A stretch of DNA of 58,589 bases from Bacteroidaceae bacterium (GCA_017617575.1 JAFZVY010000046.1:1-58589), one strand, 5' to 3'; positions 51,625 through 58,523 are shown, counted from the stretch's first letter. The notes: generated by a model not told the origin, from the sequence alone. A program made the numbers and translations.

Positions 51625-53622
51625 TTACTTAACAGAATACTTGGAAGAATAGCGAAGCATCTGCTCTGCATATCCTTCGGTGTAAGTAACCTTTACATCG
51701 ATGATTTCGCCCTTGTCGTTACGTACTGCCTCATATACAGGGTTGATAAATCCCTTGTAAGGAGCAATGTTGAGCTTGGCGTATCTGTCGAGAACCTCCT
51801 TGTGAAGCTCTGGGTCGATCTTTACTCCGTATGTCTCTACGAGGTTCTTTGCACCCTCATAGTCACCAGTACTCTTTATGCGCTGGATTTCTGCAAGAAG
51901 TTCACCGAACAAGTCACGAAGACGAACATAGTCGTTAATCTTAACGTATGTCTTACCATCCTTCTTTACCATCTCAACTACATTGTCCTTCTTGCCGTGG
52001 TCAAGTGCCCAACGTGCAATGAGTGCCCTATTACGCATATGAGCCTCCTCAATGTTGTTGCCGATGTTGATGCGTACGAGCTGAGTCATAAGACCATTCA
52101 TCATCTGACTGTAGTATGAAGCCTTGTAAGCCTCTGCATTTGGAGTAAGTCCGAGTTCCACGAGCTTTGCGTCTGGGAGGTAGTAGAGGGCAAAGAGGTC
52201 TGCACGTGCTTCCTCAATTGTTGAACCGTATGCCTTGAGGCTATCTCCGTCCACTCCATCGAGAAGCTTACCACTTCCATGTCCGAGACACTCGTGAAGG
52301 TCTGTGTGGAGGTCATCGCACACGTCACCATATTTGTCAATTAACTCTCTCTCAACGGCAGAGTAAACGAATTCCTCAGACATACCATTGCCCTTGGCAG
52401 CTTTGTTGTAGGCATCTGTAAGGTTACCTATGGTAACGCTCTTTGAACCATGTTCCTTGCGAACCCAGTCAGAGTTAGGAAGGTTGATACCGATGGCTGT
52501 TGAAGGATAGAGGTCACCAGCGAGTATGGCAGCGTTGATTACCTTGGCAGTAATACCCTTTACCTTCTCCTTCTTGAATCTTGAATCTACAGGACTATGG
52601 TCCTCAAACCACTGTGCGTTGGCACTCAATGTCTCTGTACGCTTAGTAGCCTCAAGGTCCTTGAAGTTTACTATACTCTCCCAAGAGCACTTGAGACCGA
52701 GAGGGTCACCATAGCACTCGATGAATCCGTTGACGAAGTCGATGAGTGGTGCTGTGTTCTTAACCCAGAGGATGCTATACTCGTCAAATGTCTTGAGGTC
52801 ACCTTCTGTGTAGTATTCTATGAGCTTGTCGATAACCTGCTTCTGAAGCTCGTCCTCTGCGTATGGACGTGCAAGCTTGAGGTTCTCCACTATTTTAGCG
52901 ATGTACTTACCATACTTGCCGCCAATCTTCCACTTATCCTCAAATATCTTGCCATTCTTCTTGACAAGTGTGCTGTTCATACCATACATTACAGGGTGCA
53001 AAGGGTCGCCTTCAGCCTTCTGCTTACCGTAGAAGTCCTCAGCCTCCTCCTGTGTCACGCCTTGGTAGTAGTTGCAGGCAGAAGTCTTGATGAGGTCAAC
53101 ACCCTCGGCAAGGTTCACACGCTTCGTGAGGTAGTCCTCCTTGAAGATTGCCTTGCATATTTCATCAAGCTCTGCGCCCTTCACGTTTACCTTGCAATTC
53201 TTAACCTGCTCCCTGAACCATTTCTCAGAGAATCCTGGCACGAACTTCTCACATCCGTAGTGGTGGTGTATGCCATTAGAGAACCATACACGCTTGAGGT
53301 ATGTCTCCATAGCCTTGAAGTCATCAGACTTCTTGTTAGCCTTGTCAGAACAATAGATGCTTTCAAGTACGTTTCTTATGCCTAAGTTGTAGAGACCGTT
53401 CTGGTCAAACAAGATGTCACGTCCCCAGAGTGCAGCCTCCTGAAGGTGGTAGATGAAAGTCTTCTGCTTGAGTGTAAGCTCCTCAAATCCGTGTACCTTG
53501 TAGCGAAGCATCTGCAAATCTGCAAAACGCTCATCCGAATACTTGAAGTTGTCTGTCTGGGCAACGCCGTTGGCAACTCCCATACTGAGTAATGATGCCA
53601 TAATGTAATTTCTTATATTCAT
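51625..53622 (-). CDS. Dipeptidyl-peptidase III family (M49) metallopeptidase
   Basis: A 665-residue exopeptidase that removes dipeptides from peptide N termini. It has a signal peptide (MNIRNYIMASLLSMGVANGVAQ), so it acts outside the cytoplasm. The M49 zinc motif HECLGH is at 443-448 and the third ligand motif EEARAD at 470-475. Family members have HExxGH/HELLGH and EExRAE/D, so the site looks complete. The length fits bacterial DPP III. Upstream is an 8-bp tandem array (53628-53691). Confidence 0.92.
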   Translation of the reverse strand: MNIRNYIMASLLSMGVANGVAQTDNFKYSDERFADLQMLRYKVHGFEELTLKQKTFIYHLQEAALWGRDILFDQNGLYNLGIRNVLESIYCSDKANKKSDDFKAMETYLKRVWFSNGIHHHYGCEKFVPGFSEKWFREQVKNCKVNVKGAELDEICKAIFKEDYLTKRVNLAEGVDLIKTSACNYYQGVTQEEAEDFYGKQKAEGDPLHPVMYGMNSTLVKKNGKIFEDKWKIGGKYGKYIAKIVENLKLARPYAEDELQKQVIDKLIEYYTEGDLKTFDEYSILWVKNTAPLIDFVNGFIECYGDPLGLKCSWESIVNFKDLEATKRTETLSANAQWFEDHSPVDSRFKKEKVKGITAKVINAAILAGDLYPSTAIGINLPNSDWVRKEHGSKSVTIGNLTDAYNKAAKGNGMSEEFVYSAVERELIDKYGDVCDDLHTDLHECLGHGSGKLLDGVDGDSLKAYGSTIEEARADLFALYYLPDAKLVELGLTPNAEAYKASYYSQMMNGLMTQLVRINIGNNIEEAHMRNRALIARWALDHGKKDNVVEMVKKDGKTYVKINDYVRLRDLFGELLAEIQRIKSTGDYEGAKNLVETYGVKIDPELHKEVLDRYAKLNIAPYKGFINPVYEAVRNDKGEIIDVKVTYTEGYAEQMLRYSSKYSVK

Positions 53623-53627
53623 GTTTT

Positions 53628-53691
53628 TAAGTTTTTGAGTTCGTAATTTTTTGAGTTTGTAAGTTCTTGAGTTCTTAAGTTTTTAAGTTCT
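53628..53691. repeat. 8-bp tandem array upstream of the M49 gene
   Basis: Eight units: TAAGTTTT, TGAGTTCG, TAATTTTT, TGAGTTTG, TAAGTTCT, TGAGTTCT, TAAGTTTT, TAAGTTCT. Same unit and orientation as 32520-32599; it starts 6 bp from the start codon. Confidence 0.85.
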
Positions 53692-53708
53692 GTACGGTTG
53701 GGTTGGAG

Positions 53709-53818
53709 AAGCCTGAAAGGCTGGTAATATTACAGGCAGGGAGTGGAGCATAGCGGAACCCCTGTTTTGTCGGTATCACATCATCCGAAGAACCCAGAAT
53801 GGGTGACATAACAGAAGC
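53709..53818. repeat. REP-like intergenic element
   Basis: Contains small hairpins AGCCTGAAAGGCT (53710-53722) and ACCCAGAATGGGT plus the string GCAGGGAGTGGAGCATAGCGG. This resembles dispersed Bacteroidetes intergenic elements I have seen near REP-associated tyrosine transposases. No transposase gene is in the window. Recognition is from memory only. Confidence 0.45.
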
Positions 53819-53846
53819 GTTGTTCGTGTCTTTATTCTGTCACTCA

Positions 53847-54200
53847 TCAATCTCCTCCCTTCGTTGGGGTTGGGAGGGGACCTCTCCTATACTCTTCTGG
53901 CGATAAGCCTGTGAAGCGTTTGAAGGCAAGGAAGAACGACACGCGGTTTTTGAATCCCACAAGTATTCCTATTTCCTCCACCGTCATGTCTGCCTTCTTT
54001 TTGTTGGTAAGATGACGCTTCGCATCAGCCACACGATGTGACAGAACTATGTCGGAGTATGTACAGCCATACTCCTTCTTGATAATCCTCGACAACTTGT
54101 AGTTCTCAATACCCAAGTCCTCCGCAAGGCGTGTTGCGGAATAGTCTGGGTCACGATACTTGTGACTTTTTATGAGTAATGCGTCTATCTCCTTTTTCAT
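53847..54200 (-). CDS. Short AraC-type DNA-binding protein
   Basis: A 117-residue protein that is almost only an AraC-type double helix-turn-helix: first HTH about 20-45 (YSATRLAEDLGIENYKLSRIIK), second about 72-100 (MTVEEIGILVGFKNRVSFFLAFKRFTGLSPEEYRR). There is no ligand or dimerisation domain. The last dozen residues (GPLPTPTKGGD) are encoded by a C/T-tract palindromic repeat (53852-53880) that also lies just before the stop codon. A minus-strand TATATTTG (54216-54209) sits only 9 bp before the ATG, implying an almost leaderless mRNA. Confidence 0.8.
   Translation of the reverse strand: MKKEIDALLIKSHKYRDPDYSATRLAEDLGIENYKLSRIIKKEYGCTYSDIVLSHRVADAKRHLTNKKKADMTVEEIGILVGFKNRVSFFLAFKRFTGLSPEEYRRGPLPTPTKGGD
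53852..53880. repeat. C/T-tract palindrome within the end of the AraC-type gene
   Basis: CTCCTCCC, a short loop region and TGGGAGGGGA, related to the palindromes at 2096, 2241 and 28411. It supplies the final codons of the gene. Confidence 0.6.
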
Positions 54201-54208
54201 ATCTCGTG

Positions 54209-54216
54209 CAAATATA
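54209..54216 (-). promoter_or_regulatory. -7 box of the short AraC-type gene
   Basis: TATATTTG on the minus strand, 8 bp upstream of the ATG at 54200, so transcription should start within a few bases of the start codon. Confidence 0.5.
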
Positions 54217-54322
54217 TCCTTTTTTATCCACTTGTTAACTATGTTTACCCTAAAAAACGAGGTGAAATGCTTCTGCCGAATAACATGAATTATGAAAAAA
54301 GTAATGAAACATGTTAAAATGC

Positions 54323-54353
54323 TTTGATAAATGTGGCGGAATATCTACATTTG
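54323..54353 (+). promoter_or_regulatory. Consensus promoter of the aminotransferase gene
   Basis: TTTG (54323-54326), 19-bp spacer, TACATTTG (54346-54353), leader about 28 nt. Confidence 0.8.
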
Positions 54354-54387
54354 TGATGTGTAATAAGAAAAACAGGTTCGGAATTTT

Positions 54388-55563
54388 ATGAAACAAAGAG
54401 ACATCTCTTTCCTTGACCTCAAGTCTGTCACGGAATTGCATGGTGACGAGATAAGGAGTGCTATAAACAAAGTTGTGGATTCTGGCTGGTATCTTCATGG
54501 CGAATGTACCCGTCAGTTTGAGGAAGACTTTGCCAAATACATCGGTACTAAATACTGCATTGGTGTGGGTAATGGACTTGAAGCACTCTCACTCATCCTG
54601 CGTGCCTACAAGGAGTTAGGTAAGCTGAAGGATGGGGATGAGGTCATCGTTCCTGCCAACACGTTTATAGCCTCCGTACTTGCAATAACGGAGAATAATC
54701 TCATTCCTGTCTTTGCAGAGCCAAGGCTTGACACGCTTGTTATTGACGACTCTGCTGTTGAGGCTCTTATCACGGAACGTACTCGTGCCATAATGATTGT
54801 TCATCTTTATGGCAGATGCTCATATACTACAAGGATTGGTGAACTCTGCAACAAGCACAACCTCCTTCTGATAGAGGATAATGCGCAAGCACACGGTTGC
54901 CGTAGCAATTCTTCTTCCCATCGTTCTATATCCGAAAATGATTCTTCATTCTTCATTCCTCATTCTTCATTTCCCCGCACGGGTTCTCTCGGTCATGCTG
55001 CTGGTCATTCTTTCTATCCTGGAAAGAATCTTGGTGCAATGGGTGATGGTGGAGCTGTGACAACTGACGACCTGGAGCTTGCTGAGGCAATACGTTCTCT
55101 TGGCAATTATGGTTCTTCTGCCAAATATGTATATAAGTATAAAGGTGAGAACTCGCGTCTTGACGAGCTTCAAGCTGCCGTACTTGACGTGAAACTCCGC
55201 CATCTTGACGAGGACAATGCCCGTCGTCAGCAGATTGCAGCACATTATTATGATAATATAAGCAATCCTCACGTGACTCTTCCCGTTCGTCTGCCAGATG
55301 CAAACAATGTCTATCACATATTCCCTGTTCTTTGCGAAGAACGTGACAAGTTGCAGTCTTTCCTTAAGGAACGTGGCATCCAGACCTTGATTCATTATCC
55401 TGTTGCTCCTCATCAGCAGGAATGTTACAAGGAATACTCCCATCTTTCCTTACCTGTAACCGAAAGAATCCATCGTGAGGAGCTGAGTCTTCCTATGTCT
55501 CCTTCACTCACAATAGATGATGCCAAGTATGTTGCTGAATGTATAAATGAATTTATGTTATAA
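54388..55563 (+). CDS. DegT/DnrJ/EryC1-family sugar aminotransferase with in-frame repeat insertion
   Basis: A 391-residue PLP enzyme that transaminates keto-deoxysugar nucleotides for surface glycans. GNGLEALSLIL (PLP phosphate region), PANTFIASVLAI, Asp164 and Gln167 in IEDNAQAHG, and the Schiff-base lysine Lys213 in HSFYPGKNLGAMGDGGAV are all seen. Family members have about 25 residues between the Gln and Lys; here there are 46. The extra 20 or so (about 172-197, rich in Ser, Phe and His) are encoded partly by a 7-bp array (54941-54975). Resemblance is to the FdtB/DesV-like branch; the exact sugar is unknown. It has its own consensus promoter. Confidence 0.88.
   Translation: MKQRDISFLDLKSVTELHGDEIRSAINKVVDSGWYLHGECTRQFEEDFAKYIGTKYCIGVGNGLEALSLILRAYKELGKLKDGDEVIVPANTFIASVLAITENNLIPVFAEPRLDTLVIDDSAVEALITERTRAIMIVHLYGRCSYTTRIGELCNKHNLLLIEDNAQAHGCRSNSSSHRSISENDSSFFIPHSSFPRTGSLGHAAGHSFYPGKNLGAMGDGGAVTTDDLELAEAIRSLGNYGSSAKYVYKYKGENSRLDELQAAVLDVKLRHLDEDNARRQQIAAHYYDNISNPHVTLPVRLPDANNVYHIFPVLCEERDKLQSFLKERGIQTLIHYPVAPHQQECYKEYSHLSLPVTERIHREELSLPMSPSLTIDDAKYVAECINEFML
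54941..54975. repeat. 7-bp array inside the aminotransferase coding region
   Basis: ATTCTTC, ATTCTTC, ATTCCTC, ATTCTTC, ATTTCCC in frame between the DNAQAHG and PGKNLGA motifs. Confidence 0.8.
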
Positions 55564-55685
55564 TGTTTTTTGTGAAGAGTTGGAGAGAGCGAATGAAAAA
55601 AGCAGGATGAAAGTTGCCTGTTATCTCTCTCTTCTGTTTGTACCAAAAGTAATATCGCCCCTCATGTTTTGTCCTAAACTTCATA
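55564..55685. other. Intergenic segment with a module shared with 57751
   Basis: 55587-55628 contains GAATGAAA...GGATGAAAGTTGCCTGTTAT, very similar to 57753-57790 (GAATGAAA...GAATGAAAGTCGCCTATTAT). Both copies follow a gene end and precede an 11-bp array. No gene seen. Confidence 0.5.
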
Positions 55686-55762
55686 GTCAGTACTTAGTCT
55701 ATAGTTTGTCAGTACTTAGTCAGTACTTTGACTATACTTCAACCGTACCTGTTTTGTGACTA
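55686..55762. repeat. 11-bp tandem array, unit GTCAGTACTTA
   Basis: Units GTCAGTACTTA, GTCTATAGTTT, GTCAGTACTTA, GTCAGTACTTT, GACTATACTTC, AACCGTACCTG, TTTTGTGACTA (55686-55762). It lies between the aminotransferase and fimbrillin genes. Confidence 0.8.
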
Positions 55763-55855
55763 TAATGGAAAACTATTGCCCTTTTTGTCTTTTGATGTTT
55801 CCTCTTCTTTCTGATGCCAGATTTTTTCGACTTGTGAGTTTTATTTGTGCAAATA

Positions 55856-55887
55856 TTTGGTGATAAGGGAAATCTTTCATACCTTTG
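55856..55887 (+). promoter_or_regulatory. Consensus promoter of the fimbrillin-family gene
   Basis: TTTG (55856-55859), 20-bp spacer, TACCTTTG (55880-55887). The leader is about 65 nt. Confidence 0.8.
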
Positions 55888-55957
55888 TGTTATCTTTTTG
55901 TTACAGAGCTATTTTGCGAATGGAAAGAAACAACTAACTTAAAAAAATCAAAACGAA

Positions 55958-57652
55958 ATGAAGAATATTGCATTATCTATTATTTCCTTGAGTTTGCTCG
56001 CAGCTTGTTCGTCAGAACTGGCGGAGATGGAAAACGACATTGTGACTGGTGACGAGGTACAGAAAGTTACCATTCAGAGCCATCCTTTTGTGTTCGATGA
56101 CGACACGCGTACATTGCTTACGGCATCGGATAAGTCTATCAATTTTTCTTGGGCTGACTATGATGCCATGGGTGTGTTCCCTGTCGCACCATACTCCAAC
56201 AGTCAGGCAAAGCGTACACTCAGCGTACCTGCTGGTGCTGATGCCCATTATGCTACGTTCGACGGAGCAGGATGGGAACTGAGCCAGAACAATACGTATG
56301 CAGCATACGTGCCTTACAACGGTTCGCTCCCTTCATCAACTTTGTACGATGAGGTGCCTGTTGACCTTACTGGTCAGGACGGAACGCTTGAGACAATCGG
56401 CAAGAAGTACGACTATATGTATGCGCCATCCTCAAGAGGAACATTTAAGAACCTCGGTGGTAAGAATACCGAGATTGTGTTCGATTTCCAGCATGCCGTA
56501 TCTATTATCCAGTTGAAGCTCACCATGCCTATTGCTGCAGAGTGGAAGAGCGTCACGCTTGCAAGTACAGACGGAAGCAAGGTGTGGACAACATCAGCAG
56601 CCATGAACGTGGCTACGGGTGAAGTCATACCAAAGGAAACATCATCAGAGGTTACGCTCTCGCTCGATAATGTAAGCACAACCGAATCAGACAAGACTCT
56701 CACTCTCTATCTTGCAGTGCTCCCTACAACGACTGGTGACCTCACGCTTACAGCCAAGACATCAGTCAACAGGTCATACACAGCGACTCTAACAGCAAAG
56801 ACTCTCGTTGCTGGCAAGGCTTACCGCTATACAAAAAGCGAGTTTGTTACGCCTCCAACAACGGGTACTGAGAATGGCTATACATGGGTTGACCTCAATT
56901 TGCCATCTGGTTTGAAATGGGCAACAATGAATGTTGGCGCAACAAGTGTAGCAGATTATGGCAAGTACTACGCATGGGGTGAGACGAAAGGATATGGCGA
57001 GGAAGACCAAAGCAATGCAAGAAATTATGTCTCTGCGGGCAGTTACACTAAGACCTCTTATTCTTGGAATACATACAAGTGGTCAAATGATGATGAAGGA
57101 AACTCATTTAGCAAATACACAGCTTCCTCAAACACTACTCTTGACGCAGAGGATGATGCTGCCACACAGAACTGGGGCGGAGCATGGCGTATGCCAACCC
57201 ATGCAGAACAAGAGGAACTCGTAAACAACTGTTACTGGGTGTGGACATTAAATTACAACGGTTCTGGCGTAGAAGGTTGTATCGTTTATGCGGCAAAATA
57301 TCCTTCTGACTGTGGATTGTGTGACATGAGTGAAAATTCTTCGAAAAACTACTCGCTCTCTGATACCCATATTTTCATTCCTGCTGCTGGCTATCGTTTT
57401 TTGGGTGGATCCGATTCTAATTTCGATTCTGATCCTGTTGTTGATCCAGATTTTAATGTTGATCCTATAGGCAAAAACCGTAGCAGTTATGGTAAAATCT
57501 GGTCGTCTTCACTCACTGGCGATGATGGCAAATCCGCATGGTCATTGGACTTCTGTACGATGCGGATTGGTTGGATAGAGCAAGTAGTACTCAATAGCGA
57601 CAATTTAGATGGCCGTTACAAAGGCTTCTCTGTCCGTGCTGTCTGCAAGTAA
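55958..57652 (+). CDS. Fimbrillin-family lipoprotein with FISUMP-like C-terminal domain
   Basis: A 564-residue protein with lipobox LAAC (Cys17). Residues about 30-300 match the fimbrillin (Mfa-like) fold: KVTIQSHPFVFDDDTRT, WADYDAMGVFPV, YAAYVPYNG, YDYMYAPSS, VFDFQHAVSIIQLKLTM. Residues about 312-564 look like the Fibrobacter-type major paralogous (FISUMP) domain: YTWVDLNLPSGLKWATMNVGA, GKYYAWGETKGYGEED, WGGAWRMPTHAEQEELVNNC, FSVRAVCK. In Bacteroidetes such proteins sit on the outer surface as pilus or adhesin subunits. The fusion suggests a tip or accessory adhesin. No other fimbrial gene is adjacent. Confidence 0.82.
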   Translation: MKNIALSIISLSLLAACSSELAEMENDIVTGDEVQKVTIQSHPFVFDDDTRTLLTASDKSINFSWADYDAMGVFPVAPYSNSQAKRTLSVPAGADAHYATFDGAGWELSQNNTYAAYVPYNGSLPSSTLYDEVPVDLTGQDGTLETIGKKYDYMYAPSSRGTFKNLGGKNTEIVFDFQHAVSIIQLKLTMPIAAEWKSVTLASTDGSKVWTTSAAMNVATGEVIPKETSSEVTLSLDNVSTTESDKTLTLYLAVLPTTTGDLTLTAKTSVNRSYTATLTAKTLVAGKAYRYTKSEFVTPPTTGTENGYTWVDLNLPSGLKWATMNVGATSVADYGKYYAWGETKGYGEEDQSNARNYVSAGSYTKTSYSWNTYKWSNDDEGNSFSKYTASSNTTLDAEDDAATQNWGGAWRMPTHAEQEELVNNCYWVWTLNYNGSGVEGCIVYAAKYPSDCGLCDMSENSSKNYSLSDTHIFIPAAGYRFLGGSDSNFDSDPVVDPDFNVDPIGKNRSSYGKIWSSSLTGDDGKSAWSLDFCTMRIGWIEQVVLNSDNLDGRYKGFSVRAVCK

Positions 57653-57669
57653 AGGTTCTTCTGAGTCCC

Positions 57670-57756
57670 TCCTTTTTCCCTTAGTTCCTCTTATGTTTCT
57701 CTTAGGATTTGTGGAGAAACATAAGAGAAACGTAAGGGAAGAGTGGGGGAGAGAAT
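57670..57756. repeat. 11-bp-period palindrome after the fimbrillin gene
   Basis: Long arms (57676-57701 and 57714-57740) pair with few mismatches. The sequence reads as 11-mers CCCTTAGTTCC, TCTTATGTTTC, TCTTAGGATTT, GTGGAGAAACA, TAAGAGAAACG, TAAGGGAAGAG, TGGGGGAGAGA. Probable terminator. It shares words with the palindrome at 34431. Confidence 0.8.
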
Positions 57757-57856
57757 GAAAATTCAGAATGAAAGTCGCCTATTATATATAATGTGTCATT
57801 GTGTTATTCCGTTCCGAAGGCCTCATTTCTTTCTGTCACCCGCAAATTCACGGAAG

Positions 57857-57911
57857 AATTACGAAGGGTTAACGAACCATTAACGAAGGATTGACGAGGG
57901 TAGGCGAACTG
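57857..57911. repeat. 11-bp tandem array, unit ATTAACGAAGG
   Basis: Units AATTACGAAGG, GTTAACGAACC, ATTAACGAAGG, ATTGACGAGGG, TAGGCGAACTG. Inverted relative of the array at 21103-21146. Confidence 0.8.
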
Positions 57912-57951
57912 ACATTTTGTTATTTTTTATGGAACCCGCTCCCTCTTGGGA

Positions 57952-58242
57952 GCTAAATTACCAACTATTCTCTCTGACCGCAGGGAAGAAATCTTACCAA
58001 TCTTTGAGCCAACTTTTCTCTCTGACCGTAGGGAAGAAATCTTTACATTTTTTTTATGCGCTAAGGCGCCAATTAGAAAAACAGGCAAGAAACAGAACAA
58101 AAACAAGAAAAAACAATTTTCTTTATTTTACCTTATAGTGGGAAAAGTTCTAAATTTTCGTTTTTAAAAATAATGGTAAGATTGGCTTAAAGATTGGTAA
58201 GATTTCTTCCCTGCGGTCAGAGAGAATAGTTGGTAATTTAGC
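57952..58242. repeat. Long inverted-repeat element (54-bp perfect arms)
   Basis: Arms 57952-58005 and 58189-58242 are perfect reverse complements (54 bp), and pairing continues inward with a mismatch. The left arm is followed by a degenerate direct copy of itself (58009-58043). Each arm is flanked outside by a small GC hairpin (GCTCCC...GGGAGC at 57939-57953, GCCACC...GGTGGC at 58241-58255). The loop holds the A-rich 29-mer (58087-58115) also found at 51519. No credible gene inside. Confidence 0.9.
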
Positions 58243-58330
58243 CACCATCGGTGGCGGTTTCTTTAATAAATGTCTCTATTAAATATGTCTTCTTTTGTTT
58301 TTCCAATTGGCGCCTTGGGCGCATTATTTT
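58058..58330. repeat. A-rich repeat with GC hairpins, copy 2
   Basis: GCGCTAAGGCGCCAATTAGAAAAACA (split here as 58058-58083) and its inverted partner TTTTTCCAATTGGCGCCTT (58294-58312) flank part of the 54-bp inverted-repeat element, which interleaves with it. The loop shares a 29-nt string with 51519-51547. Confidence 0.65.
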
Positions 58331-58523
58331 TGGGGAATGTGGCGGTTTTTTCTTCTTCCGCCCGCCCGTGCGACCCCAAATTGACGTTTTCAGACGTGTC
58401 TCATTTCGTGCCTTGGTGTCTCAAAAATCTCACGAAAAAGTAGCGTGATAAGAAATCTGTTGTCCGATTAAAACTAAAATGCAAGAAAAATGCATGTTTT
58501 GATAAAAAATATCGGCCCGGCGC
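58331..58523. other. Intergenic, nothing recognised
   Basis: AT-rich spacer between the repeat zone and the terminal promoter; no coding frame with recognisable content. Confidence 0.4.

Noticed and set aside
52597-53385. A 262-codon open frame on the plus strand
   Set aside because: It lies wholly antisense to the well-supported M49 peptidase gene, has a Leu/Val/Cys-rich composition expected from reading the opposite strand, and shows no family motif.
57917-58167. Two overlapping short frames with repeated FSLTAGKKS / FLSDRREEI peptides
   Set aside because: They are translations of the direct and inverted repeats of the element at 57952; composition and position give no sign of a gene.
57952-58242. 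Insertion sequence
   Set aside because: Terminal inverted repeats are present, but there is no transposase frame and I see no target-site duplication, so only an inverted-repeat element is reported.
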